DNA of 64,000 nucleotides from Bacteroidota bacterium. Lineage in GTDB: Bacteria > Bacteroidota > Ignavibacteria > Palsa-1295. Every line of letters starts with the position of its first letter. The stretch's first letter is position 1. The position numbers were made by a program, and so were the translations under genes. The stretch lies in contig JAJPIO010000015.1 in NCBI GenBank assembly GCA_021324735.1, positions 1-64,000 of the forward strand. The letters run 5' to 3'. The notes under the pieces are model-generated. The model searched no databases and had not been told where the DNA came from. It saw only the letters and a program-made list of their open reading frames with translations. Positions 53,860 through 62,237 of this stretch are shown one piece after another.

Positions 53860-55179
53860 ATGACTCGTGTAAATCCTCATCTCATTCTCGGTGCCGGGGT
53901 CGCCGGACTCAGTGCAGCATTTCATTTGCGTGAACCTTATCGGATATTCGAAGCCACCGATGAATATGGAGGAGTGGCAGGTTCCCTCAAGATCGGCGGT
54001 TTTCTCTTCGATCATGCGATCCACGTTCTGTACACACGCGATCCCTATGCAGAAAAGCTAATTCGGTATCTTTTACACGATAATTTTCAAAAGCACACCC
54101 GCAGTTCATGGGTCTATTCGTGTGGCCGCTATATTCAATATCCCTATCAAGCTCACATGTATGGTCTTCCGGACGCGGTTATTAAGGATAACTTGGAGGG
54201 ACTAGCTGTAGCTATAGAAGGAAAGAACAAAGTCCCGCCGGCAAATTTCGAAGAATGGATCGTTTCTACATTCGGACCTGGAATTGCGCGGAATTTTATG
54301 ATCCCATTCAATGAAAAAGTATGGGCTTCCGATCTGCGAACCATGGGCTTCGATTGGATCGCCGATCGTGTGACCGTGCCAGATTTTAATGACGTGCTCG
54401 AAGGGTCTCGTACACCGTCTACAACTCAGTACGGGCCGAACGCAGAGTTCTGGTATCCTCGCAGCGGTGGTATGAGCGCGCTTACAACAGCACTTGCAAA
54501 ACAAGTAAGACCGGTTGAGACAGGAATGCGCTGTGTCATGATCGATCTAAAACATCGCCAGGCATATTTCGAAAAGGGGGAATGCTATGGGTATTCAACA
54601 TTGATCAGTACGTTGCCATTGCCTCGCCTCATAAGCCTTCTCGGGGAAGGCGTCCCGGACGAAATACGGGATCGAGCGGCTGCACTGCGTTCTAATCGCG
54701 TTATCACTGTCAATATTGGGGTTGCCCGGCCAAACATATCGAATATGCATTGGGTCTATCTTCCGGATCGTGATGTAGAATTTCATCGAATCAGCTTCCC
54801 GACCAATTTTTCAGATTCGGTTGCACCACCCAATACCAGTTCCATTTTAGTCGAATACTCTGAATCCGATACTCGAACAATTTCTCGAAAAGATCTTATC
54901 GAACGAACGATCGCCACACTTATAAAACTCAATATTTTAGAGCCGGAAGATCTAGTTCTGTGCAGTAACAGCTTTGTGATCGATCCGGCATACGTCATTC
55001 CAAATCTCGATCATAAAGAAGCGGTAAAAGAGATCCTTTCCTGGCTTCGATCAGTCGGCATCTATTCCTGCGGTCGCTTTGGAACTTGGGAATACCTTAA
55101 TATGGACCACTCACTGCTCAGCGGCAAAGAAGCTGCCGAAATGGCGACACATGCTAACGCTGTGGCAGTTGAATTTTAA
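53860..55179 (+). CDS. FAD-dependent oxidoreductase, UDP-galactopyranose-mutase/amine-oxidase-like
   Basis: 439 residues from ATG 53860 (MTRVNPHLILGAGVAGLSAA); the frame extends 51 bases upstream, but only this start puts the dinucleotide motif at the N-terminus. The Rossmann FAD motif GAGVAGLSAAF and EATDEYGGVAGS are clear. The middle (FNEKVWASDLRTMGFDWIAD, YPRSGGMSAL) and the C-terminal SCGRFGTWEYLNMDHSL resemble FAD enzymes of polysaccharide clusters. Position between two sugar transferases suggests modification of a lipid-linked or nucleotide sugar. Exact substrate unknown. Confidence 0.82.
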   Translation: MTRVNPHLILGAGVAGLSAAFHLREPYRIFEATDEYGGVAGSLKIGGFLFDHAIHVLYTRDPYAEKLIRYLLHDNFQKHTRSSWVYSCGRYIQYPYQAHMYGLPDAVIKDNLEGLAVAIEGKNKVPPANFEEWIVSTFGPGIARNFMIPFNEKVWASDLRTMGFDWIADRVTVPDFNDVLEGSRTPSTTQYGPNAEFWYPRSGGMSALTTALAKQVRPVETGMRCVMIDLKHRQAYFEKGECYGYSTLISTLPLPRLISLLGEGVPDEIRDRAAALRSNRVITVNIGVARPNISNMHWVYLPDRDVEFHRISFPTNFSDSVAPPNTSSILVEYSESDTRTISRKDLIERTIATLIKLNILEPEDLVLCSNSFVIDPAYVIPNLDHKEAVKEILSWLRSVGIYSCGRFGTWEYLNMDHSLLSGKEAAEMATHANAVAVEF

Positions 55180-55191
55180 TGCTTTCAATGT

Positions 55192-55881
55192 ATGAGTAGC
55201 AGCAAGATTATCATGGACTCAACTATATTGCACACCCAAGCATCAACCGAGAGTACCATGTTTGAAGGTACTTCTTACATCAACGGATTAAAACGATGGA
55301 TCGATGTTGTATTATCAAGCTTCCTTATAATCTTATTTCTGCCACTCATCGTCGTCATATCTCTTGCTATTGCGCTTACGAGTCGCGGACCAATCATATT
55401 GGTCCAGCCACGAGTGGGATGGGGTGGCGGACTTTTCAGGTGTTATAAATTTCGAACGATGTATTCAGCAAAGCGAAACGAGGAAATCGAGAAGGAGGCG
55501 CGCCGTTTGGCAGCGCAGGGTATTCTCTATAAACCGGAGCGCGATCCACGCATTACCCCAGTAGGGCATTGGTTACGACGAGCATCTTTAGATGAGCTTC
55601 CTCAACTGTTTAACGTTCTCAAAGGTGATATGAGTATGGTTGGACCCCGGCCCCTCGTGGAGTTGATGCTACAGCATCATATAGCCGAGCGGCAATTGCG
55701 CTCTGTACTTCGTCCCGGTATTACGGGGTTATGGCAAGTACGTGCGAGGCAGCATTCTACCTCTGTTCTTCAAATGATGCCACATGATGTCGAGTATATC
55801 CAAACGGTCTCGCTCAAGAATGACCTGAAGATCCTTGCCTCGACTATCCCGGCGGTTCTTCTGGCCAAAGGTGCAAAGTAG
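55192..55881 (+). CDS. Sugar-phosphate transferase (WcaJ/PglC type), copy 2
   Basis: 229 residues and paralogous to the gene at 52988: same helix-[53 protein letters not shown] order. The C-terminal 36 residues ([18 protein letters not shown] onwards) are almost identical to copy 1, and a 53-base stretch of DNA differs at only two positions. It begins 12 bases after the FAD gene. Both copies keep the catalytic Asp-Glu pair. Confidence 0.88.
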   Translation: [229 protein letters not shown]

Positions 55882-56034
55882 CGGCTCGTCCCGCTTGAGC
55901 CTCTAAAAAGGCATTTCAGCAAATTCCGCCGTTTGTAATTCCAAGAGTCAACCGGTGTCTATTCTCTAAAGTAGCGCGGAGAGTGCATAGCTCTGCTGCG
56001 CCTTTTCTGCCTTACCTAAACAGGAGAATCGTGT

Positions 56035-57105
56035 ATGAAATTAAAACTCGTATCAAGTCCTTTTGCCCTATTAATTGGTGCGATTGGAATACTGGCGGCC
56101 GGTTGCAAAAGCGATAGTACCAGCAGTACTGATCCACCGAACTCATCGTATCAGGAGACGGTCCTTGTCTCGGACACCGCTGGATTTGGTGCTTCCCGGA
56201 TCGATCCGAATTTGTTGAATGCCTGGGGGCTTGCACTCAATCCAGATGGCAGCTTTTGGATCGCCACAAACCATAGTAGTATGGCCGTTAACTACGATCG
56301 TATGGGAATGCAAGGGAATGCACCGATCATCATTCCGGCGCGTGACTCTAACGCCGGTGGTGCGCCCAGCGGGGCCGTTTATAATACGACGAATGACTTC
56401 AATGGAGCCAAAGTATTATTCTCGACAGAAGATGGAATTATCGCAGCATGGAATTCGGGTGGAAGTGCCCGGCAAATGGCAAAAAGTGCTTCCGAGGATG
56501 CGGTTTATAAAGGCATTGCGATCGCAAATGATGGAGGACAAAATTTTATCTATGTGACGAACTTCAAGCAATCGAAGATTGACGTCTATGATAAGAATTT
56601 CAATCCGATATCTGGAAAGATGTTTATGGATCCAACGACTAACCCAGCTATACCCGCAGATTATGGTCCGTTTGGGATCCAGAATATTGGCGGTAAGCTA
56701 TATGTAACCTACGCTGAGCATAAAGCACCCGATAACCAGGATGATCAAGCAGGACCTGGCCACGGATTCGTCGATGTATTCAATCCGGATGGTTCATTCG
56801 TAAAGCGATTGGCTTCTCAAGGTACGCTTAATTCTCCGTGGGGTATTGCGATGGCGGGTAATGGCTTTGGTAAATTCGCCAATGATATTATCATTGGCAA
56901 TTTTGGTGATGGCGCGATCAATGCCTTCGATCAAAATGGAAATTTTATGGGACAGATCAGTGACAAGAATGGTACTGTCATCAAGACGGATGGCTTATGG
57001 GGCATCTCCTTTAATCCTAACGCGGGCGACCCGAACCTCCTATACTTTACCGCGGGACCGAATGAAGAAAATCACGGGACTTTCGGATATATTCAATTGA
57101 AGTAA
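56035..57105 (+). CDS. TIGR03118-family lipoprotein
   Basis: 356 residues. Lipobox ILAAGC (Cys 24), Ser/Thr linker, then a beta-propeller-like body: LVSDTAGFGASRIDPNLLNA, WGLALNPDGSFWIATNHS, VYKGIAIANDGGQNFIYVTN, LNSPWGIAMAGNGFG and TDGLWGISFNPNAGDPNLLY. This is the TIGR03118 family of exported proteins with unknown function. A terminator follows directly. Confidence 0.87.
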   Translation: MKLKLVSSPFALLIGAIGILAAGCKSDSTSSTDPPNSSYQETVLVSDTAGFGASRIDPNLLNAWGLALNPDGSFWIATNHSSMAVNYDRMGMQGNAPIIIPARDSNAGGAPSGAVYNTTNDFNGAKVLFSTEDGIIAAWNSGGSARQMAKSASEDAVYKGIAIANDGGQNFIYVTNFKQSKIDVYDKNFNPISGKMFMDPTTNPAIPADYGPFGIQNIGGKLYVTYAEHKAPDNQDDQAGPGHGFVDVFNPDGSFVKRLASQGTLNSPWGIAMAGNGFGKFANDIIIGNFGDGAINAFDQNGNFMGQISDKNGTVIKTDGLWGISFNPNAGDPNLLYFTAGPNEENHGTFGYIQLK

Positions 57106-57136
57106 TTATGGGGCCTGGATAAAAAATGGGCCTGGA

Positions 57137-57168
57137 AAAAAGCCGAAGGATATTACCTTCGGCTTTTT
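57137..57168. terminator. Bidirectional terminator
   Basis: AAAAAGCCGAAGG (57137-57149) and CCTTCGGCTTTTT (57156-57168) form a 13-bp stem with T-runs on both strands. It serves the TIGR03118 gene and the convergent MFS gene. Confidence 0.92.
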
Positions 57169-57202
57169 ATATTCTTACTATCGGTTAAATTACGTCCCTC
57201 CG

Positions 57203-58507
57203 TTAGATCACGTCCGGAGCAAGATCGGGCACCGGGCCTTCGTTATTTATCGGCTGTTGTTCACTGGTTGGCCATGGTACTTCTTCAGCTTTCTGAGCGA
57301 TCATTCGATCGATATAGTACATCATTACGGTCATAACAACCATGAGTCCAATCACGACATACCCGAGCAGATCATAGTGTTCGATCTTGCCGTCCGGTGC
57401 TGATACAACGATGAGTCCTGCAATGACCGATGCAACACCACCAGATATTTGCATGACCGCGGAATTGATGCTCATAAACGAGCCGCGATCTTCGGGCGCA
57501 GGGATCGCCGTCATGATCGTAGATGCGGGGATCATGCGTGCCGTGAGAGCCACGAACAGCACGATACTAACGACGCAGGCAAGCCAGAACGGAGTAATGC
57601 CCATGTTAGTGTATATTACCAAGATGATCATCGACGCGATCGTGCCAATGGTGAACATTTTGAATTTGCCGATCTTGTCGCTGAACTTTCCAGCCAGTGG
57701 CCCGGCAACAACCGAGAAAATACCGGTAACAAGATAAAGCGTCGGTAACTGCTCCATGGTAAGACCGATATTGTGTATACCGAAAGCGCTACCAAATGGC
57801 ATCAACATGAAACCACCGACGGCGGCCAACGACATGGTGGCAAAGCCAAACAAATATTGTGGCTTCGATACAGTGGCGACAAGATGGTGCAGTGGGTGTC
57901 TGTCGATCTTGTATTTCAGATGCTCATCCACCGGCTTCATGTATATAAGCATAATAATGCCGGCAGCGAGCCCGAGGCCCGCGATCATCCAAAAGCAGGA
58001 ATGCCAGCCATAAGAATTCGCGAGCATAAGACCGATCGGAATCCCAAGCACCTGGCTTGCTGAGAACGACATCTGTACAAAACCCATAACGCGTCCTCGG
58101 ACCTGCATGGCAAAAAGATCGGTGATAATAGCAAATCCGATCGAGCCGATGACGCCGCCGAAGATGCCAGTTACGACACGAGCAACGAGCAGGAACTCGA
58201 AAGTAGGCGCAATAGCACAAAGGGTGGTGCCAAGCAAAAATCCGCCGTAGAAGAACATCAACAGTTTTTTGCGGTCGAATTTGTCAGCAAATCCAGCCGC
58301 GAGCAGACCAGATGCTCCAGCACTAAAGGCGTAGGCCGAGACGGCAAGGCTAAATTTGCTCGGTGAAATGGAAAGTGTCTTCATCAGGATCACACCTAAC
58401 GGCGAGATCACCATAAAATCCAGTATCACCGAGAACTGCAGAAATGCGAGGATCGCGATAATAAATATCTGATAACCGGTAAAGAGCTTTTGTTTTGGAG
58501 ACGACAT
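57203..58507 (-). CDS. MFS transporter (drug/sugar efflux type)
   Basis: 434 residues from ATG 58507 (MSSPKQKLFTGYQIF); a TTG at 58522 would add 5. Twelve membrane helices in two halves. The MFS loop motif appears as GFADKFDRKKLLMFFYGG and its second-half relative as GKFSDKIGKFKMFTIG. VARVVTGIFGGVIGSIGFAI is the helix 4 region. Arabinose-efflux-like; substrate not readable. It stands alone and ends at a shared terminator. Confidence 0.88.
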   Translation of the reverse strand: MSSPKQKLFTGYQIFIIAILAFLQFSVILDFMVISPLGVILMKTLSISPSKFSLAVSAYAFSAGASGLLAAGFADKFDRKKLLMFFYGGFLLGTTLCAIAPTFEFLLVARVVTGIFGGVIGSIGFAIITDLFAMQVRGRVMGFVQMSFSASQVLGIPIGLMLANSYGWHSCFWMIAGLGLAAGIIMLIYMKPVDEHLKYKIDRHPLHHLVATVSKPQYLFGFATMSLAAVGGFMLMPFGSAFGIHNIGLTMEQLPTLYLVTGIFSVVAGPLAGKFSDKIGKFKMFTIGTIASMIILVIYTNMGITPFWLACVVSIVLFVALTARMIPASTIMTAIPAPEDRGSFMSINSAVMQISGGVASVIAGLIVVSAPDGKIEHYDLLGYVVIGLMVVMTVMMYYIDRMIAQKAEEVPWPTSEQQPINNEGPVPDLAPDVI

Positions 58508-58652
58508 AGACGGCACAAGCAAAATATAGACGGACGTATATCAAAATTCATGACGAAGCGTTCCAATTATTATTGTACAGCGAACGTCCCGTTGCCTATT
58601 TTACAATAATTTGAACGAGAAACAGGAAAAGGAGGTGATTAAAAGCGATAGA

Positions 58653-59182
58653 TCACTCATTTTTCCGCTCTTCAAATGCAGAACGAGTGATCTGATAAAC
58701 AAAATGTGGGCGTCCATTTTCATCGTTGGTGGACTTAATCTGAACACCACTGATCTTTTCCATCGCGCCCTGCGACCGAATATTCCCTACACCTACAAAG
58801 AATACAACGGAGTCAACAAACTGAAATGCGTGCTCGAGCATCAACCGCTTCATTTCGCCGTTGTATTTACCACCCCAATAGGAGCGAGCAAGAAACGACC
58901 AGCCAATTTCGATTTGACTTTCCGCCTCATTATAATAAGCAAAGCGCGATGAACCAATAGCCTCTCCGCTCTTTGTATCGCGGACGAGGAATGCTCCGCA
59001 GCTTTCCATCGCTTGCCGAAAGAACTCACGAAATACTTCTTCTTTGTAGCGGTCCGAGCTTGGGTGCTGCTCCCAGATCAGCGGGTCGCATGCAACAGCA
59101 TATAGTGCTTCAAAATCCTCTTTTTGAGAGGATGAAGCTCGACCAGATTTCCTTTGAGTGTTGGTTGAAGAATAAAGGACAT
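58653..59182 (-). pseudogene. GNAT acetyltransferase broken by a 1-base frameshift
   Basis: A RimJ-like N-acetyltransferase. The body from EDFEALYAVACDPLIWEQHP to FEERKNE is complete, with acetyl-CoA-site segment VGNIRSQGAMEKISG. Its natural N-terminus, MSFILQPTLKGNLVELHPLKK from ATG 59182, is in another frame. Restoring one A to the five-base A/T run at 59121-59125 joins the two perfectly. A frame opening at 59195 reads through but gives an unrelated N-terminus. Either a true mutation, a homopolymer sequencing error or phase variation. Confidence 0.8.
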
Positions 59183-59191
59183 TTAAAAATG

Positions 59192-59322
59192 TCACCGTGA
59201 TAGCACTAGCGACAACACATCGGTGTGGTTATTCATCCGTACCACGCACTTATATACGCCTGTAGCGCATGCTTTAGCTTGCGCATCCCAGATGAAGCTA
59301 TGCTAGCATCCAACGCAGCAAC
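59192..59322 (-). pseudogene. Decayed T9SS sorting-domain remnant, copy 2
   Basis: Encodes HSFIWDAQAKACATGVYKCV and VRMNNHTDVLSLVLSR then a stop, the end of a T9SS type A sorting domain. A 4-base deletion relative to copy 1 after LDA shifts the frame, and the inverted-repeat element at 59323-59421 cuts off the rest. No start codon. Confidence 0.7.
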
Positions 59323-59421
59323 GCGGTAATGTAGAACAGCCTTCCGAGGCTGTCGCAGGACTTTTAGCCCGACGTGCTAAAAGCACGCAGACAGGCTGAA
59401 AGCCTGTTCTACACATACCGC
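59323..59421. mobile_element. ~99-bp MITE/REP-like element with terminal inverted repeats
   Basis: Ends GCGGTA-a-TGTAGAACAG (59323-59339) and CTGTTCTACA-ca-TACCGC (59404-59421). Inside are three hairpins: CAGCCT/AGGCTG, TTTAGC/GCTAAA and ACAGGCT/AGCCTGT. It has no coding capacity and separates two T9SS sorting-domain remnants. Confidence 0.65.
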
Positions 59422-59664
59422 TTATCGTTGTAACATTATTGGTAGGTTCTCAACGTGACCCTTCATCCGTACCACGCACTCGTACACACCAGTAGCACAG
59501 ACATTCTTGTCTGCGACCCACGTGAAGCTATGCTCGCCAGCATCCAGCTCACCGGAGAAAAGATGCGTGACTTCGTGGCCGAGAAGATTTATGATGGAGA
59601 TGTCGGCGTGACCGATTGCAGTCGCCGTGAAGAAGATTTTATCGCCTGCGCTTGAAGAGACCAA
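59422..59664 (-). pseudogene. T9SS sorting-domain remnant, copy 1 (no parent protein)
   Basis: About 78 residues of an intact-looking type A sorting domain: SSAGDKIFFTATAIGHADIS, INLLGHEVTHLFSGELDAGE, HSFTWVADKNVCATGVYECV, VRMKGHVENLPIMLQR. It has no signal peptide and no passenger domain. Upstream it is joined directly to the 3' end of the unrelated 186-residue gene, whose stop lies inside this sequence. A leftover tail of a lost secreted protein. Confidence 0.75.
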
Positions 59665-60199
59665 TAATACGTTTTACATCTACACCTAATCCTCCGAAAT
59701 TTGGTTGAAGAATTAAAGCGTCAACGAGAGCCCCCTCTTTACCTTTTTTCAATTCTTTAGCCACTTCGAAATCTTGAATGCCTTTTTTGTCTGCGATGTC
59801 TTTGAATAATTTTTCAATCAGGGAAACCACCTCCAAAGAGTTCTTACATGTCTTTTTCAGCGGAATTAACAAGAGTTCGTCCGATGACGGAGTGAACTCG
59901 CCGTCCATCATCTTGAAATGCTGTGGATGAATGGTCGTAATCAAAATTGCAGGATGTATTTCCTCTGAAGGTTGGCCGTTAACATGGTGCCAAGATAACA
60001 CCTCATCGGCAAAATGAGACCCGACAATTCCTCGTATCACCACGGCCTTACGACGCGACGCAAGGTCAGACATCTTGTCGAAATTCTTATATACGGCTTC
60101 TGCTAATGGTTCATGCCAACCATAGTCTAGAAGATAGACGTAGTACGCTCGTTTTGCTTCCAGTGGAAGCTCGCCAAGAGAGTGAACCATTAAGCCCAT
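59639..60199 (-). CDS. Unknown 186-residue protein next to the TIR gene
   Basis: Soluble, mixed alpha/beta (HSLGELPLEAKRAYYVYLLD, ILITTIHPQHFKMMDGEF, ELLLIPLKKTCKNSLEVVSL), with a basic tail KRIIGLFKRRR. No family recognised. ATG 60190 is an alternative start. Base composition is more AT-rich than the core genes. The last codons overlap the T9SS remnant in another frame, so this 3' end was probably created by a DNA join. It is divergent from the TIR gene, with 195 bases between. Confidence 0.65.
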   Translation of the reverse strand: MGLMVHSLGELPLEAKRAYYVYLLDYGWHEPLAEAVYKNFDKMSDLASRRKAVVIRGIVGSHFADEVLSWHHVNGQPSEEIHPAILITTIHPQHFKMMDGEFTPSSDELLLIPLKKTCKNSLEVVSLIEKLFKDIADKKGIQDFEVAKELKKGKEGALVDALILQPNFGGLGVDVKRIIGLFKRRR

Positions 60200-60284
60200 A
60201 GAAATAAAATAATTATGTTTAGCTTAATAACCAAGTGTATAAAGCCAAAAGCAGCGCTCGGCCGGAAAGTGCCGCCCGCCAAAC

Positions 60285-60332
60285 CCACGCTCAGCCAGCT
60301 CACCCGAAAAGATGAGCGACTTCCGAGTCCGA
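60285..60332 (-). pseudogene. Short T9SS sorting-domain remnant, copy 3
   Basis: The minus strand encodes SEVAHLF then, after a small deletion, GEL-like codons, matching HEVTHLFSGEL of copy 1. At DNA level AGCTCACC plus GAAAAGATG-GCGACTTC match copy 1 (59548-59576) with a 3-base gap and few mismatches. Too short and broken to code. Confidence 0.5.
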
Positions 60333-60394
60333 ACTAGCCCTCCAATAACATATCATGTGGCAATGATTGAAGAAAGAATTGAGTTTTATTTTGT

Positions 60395-61837
60395 ATGAGT
60401 CAAATCCCAATCCCTGTCATTGCTGTGACTGCCAAAGCACTGGCTGATTATTACACCCACACTGGATTAGAGACCCTCGCACAACGATTAGACCTATTCG
60501 TTTCGGGTATGTTCTCCAATAAGGTTGAAAAGGCAAAAGCCTATTTGTTCGAATGCAATAATCGTCTTAATCCTCTTGGCGAGTATCAAAAATTGATAGA
60601 AGAGTTAATGGATACGCCCGACTCCGACAGGGATTTTCGCAAACAGCGTTCTGATATTGAAGCAATTCTAAATCAGTATGGGCTTTCCTATTCATCAGTG
60701 GCAGATGAAATACAACAATCAAGCGGCTCGATAGTAGCAGGGGAATCGATAAGTGCTGGTGGATCCATTAGCGCGGCTGGATCCGTAACAGCAGGAATAA
60801 AGAATAGACGTCAGTTCACGCAACTGACTGATCAAAAAAAATCTTCCACCGAGAAGTCATTAGCCCAAGTCTTTATAAATCATGCAAGTGAGGATGCCAT
60901 GCTAATTGAAGCATTTGGACGCGACTTGCTTCCTGCGCTTGGTCTTAATCTTCACTCTGATGTTTTTTGTACTTCTCTAAATGGTCTGGGAATACCGCAC
61001 GGTGAGAATTGGCGTGATGATATTCGGAAGCACATGACTGCCTGCAAAGTTGTGATACCCGTAATTTCTCAGGCGTACAAAAAGAGTGAGGTGTGCCTCA
61101 ATGAACTCGGTGCAGCGTGGATGGTCAACAAGCCAATGTTACCGCTGATTGTTCCTCCGTTACAAAAGGGGGAGGTGGGTGTCTTGGTCGACGTACTTCA
61201 GCAACGGCTAATAAACGACGATGCCGAACTTGATGAGTTCGAAACTGCATTGCGGCAGCATTTAGGAACCTCGGTCAATATTCCTGTCTGGAATAAAGGA
61301 AAGCAAAACTTTCTTGATTCGGTCAAAATGCTTTTGTCTACCCATGAAGCGAATAGTAAGGTATTTAGCAAAAGAACGAAGACACACAGTTCTCTACTTC
61401 CGCCTTCTAGCCCGACTCAAGATACCGTCGCGACTGTCAATTCGCAGTTGGGAATGGAGTTTAATAATCAGCTAAAACGTTTAAACACGCTTCAAACGCT
61501 CACTGCGGCATACGTACTGTCCATTCTTCCAATTAAGACTTATAGAACAACGGATTTTATTAACCTTCTAAGCAAATTTTCAGAGGTTATTGCCGGAATG
61601 GGGAAAAAGGGGAAGGCTAATGCGGTAACGGCAATGTGGAATCCAGGGAAGGGTGGGAGAACCGATGATAAAAGCAGATGCATTGCTATTCCGACGTTGA
61701 GAGGCTTTTTTCGATGGAATGAGATTTACGATCGTGAGACTGCTTCGAATGAAATTCGAGAATACATGATGAAGAAAGCATTGACGGTGCCTAATGACGC
61801 TCTTGTCCGTCAACTTGCAGAAGTGATTTTGAAATAA
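60395..61837 (+). CDS. TIR-domain protein with hexapeptide (beta-solenoid-like) linker
   Basis: 480 residues. Helical N-terminal region (1-108), then four short repeats of the form S-I/V-x-A-G-x (111-134: GSIVAGESISAGGSISAAGS...), then a TIR domain (about 156-300). The TIR has VFINHASEDAMLIEAFGRDL, SLNGLGIPHGENWRDDIR and the catalytic-type Glu 237 in SEVCLNELGAAW. A ~135-residue C-terminal helical domain follows a Ser/Pro-rich linker. Bacterial TIR domains commonly cleave NAD or make signal nucleotides in phage defence. That function here is inference; residues needed for catalysis appear present. Confidence 0.85.
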   Translation: MSQIPIPVIAVTAKALADYYTHTGLETLAQRLDLFVSGMFSNKVEKAKAYLFECNNRLNPLGEYQKLIEELMDTPDSDRDFRKQRSDIEAILNQYGLSYSSVADEIQQSSGSIVAGESISAGGSISAAGSVTAGIKNRRQFTQLTDQKKSSTEKSLAQVFINHASEDAMLIEAFGRDLLPALGLNLHSDVFCTSLNGLGIPHGENWRDDIRKHMTACKVVIPVISQAYKKSEVCLNELGAAWMVNKPMLPLIVPPLQKGEVGVLVDVLQQRLINDDAELDEFETALRQHLGTSVNIPVWNKGKQNFLDSVKMLLSTHEANSKVFSKRTKTHSSLLPPSSPTQDTVATVNSQLGMEFNNQLKRLNTLQTLTAAYVLSILPIKTYRTTDFINLLSKFSEVIAGMGKKGKANAVTAMWNPGKGGRTDDKSRCIAIPTLRGFFRWNEIYDRETASNEIREYMMKKALTVPNDALVRQLAEVILK

Positions 61838-61961
61838 GCTATACCTAGTCTCACTGCCCCTCGGTGCTTGCTCCTCCAATCGCAACTGGGCGTAGATGGG
61901 GTGAAGCGCTTGTCTCCTCTATTTGCGTCTTCGAAAATCTTCAAAAAACCTGATAGGCACT

Positions 61962-61986
61962 CTTCGACAAGCTCAGGGCAGGCTCT
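61962..61986. repeat. Dispersed repeat, copy 2
   Basis: 25 bases matching 30385-30409 with one mismatch. It lies downstream of the TIR gene in a 181-base gap that holds nothing else I recognise. This repeat type is widely scattered in environmental genomes. Confidence 0.65.
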
Positions 61987-62018
61987 TGCGCCAGCCCATT
62001 CGAATGTCTACATTTCTG

Positions 62019-62237
62019 CTACAACCATCTTCTCACCATCCACAAGATCAAACTCAGAACGATCGACACAAGGATCATCGAAGTGATCGGTATAAACACG
62101 CGTACATTATCCGACGAGTAGCGAATATCGCCGGGCAGTTTGCCGAACCACGAGAGTAAATTTGTTTGTAGTGCGAGTCCTACCGCAATGGCAACAGCGC
62201 CGCCGATAATGAGAAATAATCCGAGCGTTCGGTGCAT
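62019..62237 (-). CDS. DUF2905 small membrane protein
   Basis: 72 residues, two membrane helices (LGLFLIIGGAVAIAVGLALQ; ITSMILVSIVLSLILWMV) around the family core LLSWFGKLPGDIRYSSDNVR. Function unknown but widely conserved. A broken paralogue lies 1.2 kb downstream. The stretch 62238-62525 on either strand shows no gene I can support. Confidence 0.88.
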   Translation of the reverse strand: MHRTLGLFLIIGGAVAIAVGLALQTNLLSWFGKLPGDIRYSSDNVRVFIPITSMILVSIVLSLILWMVRRWL

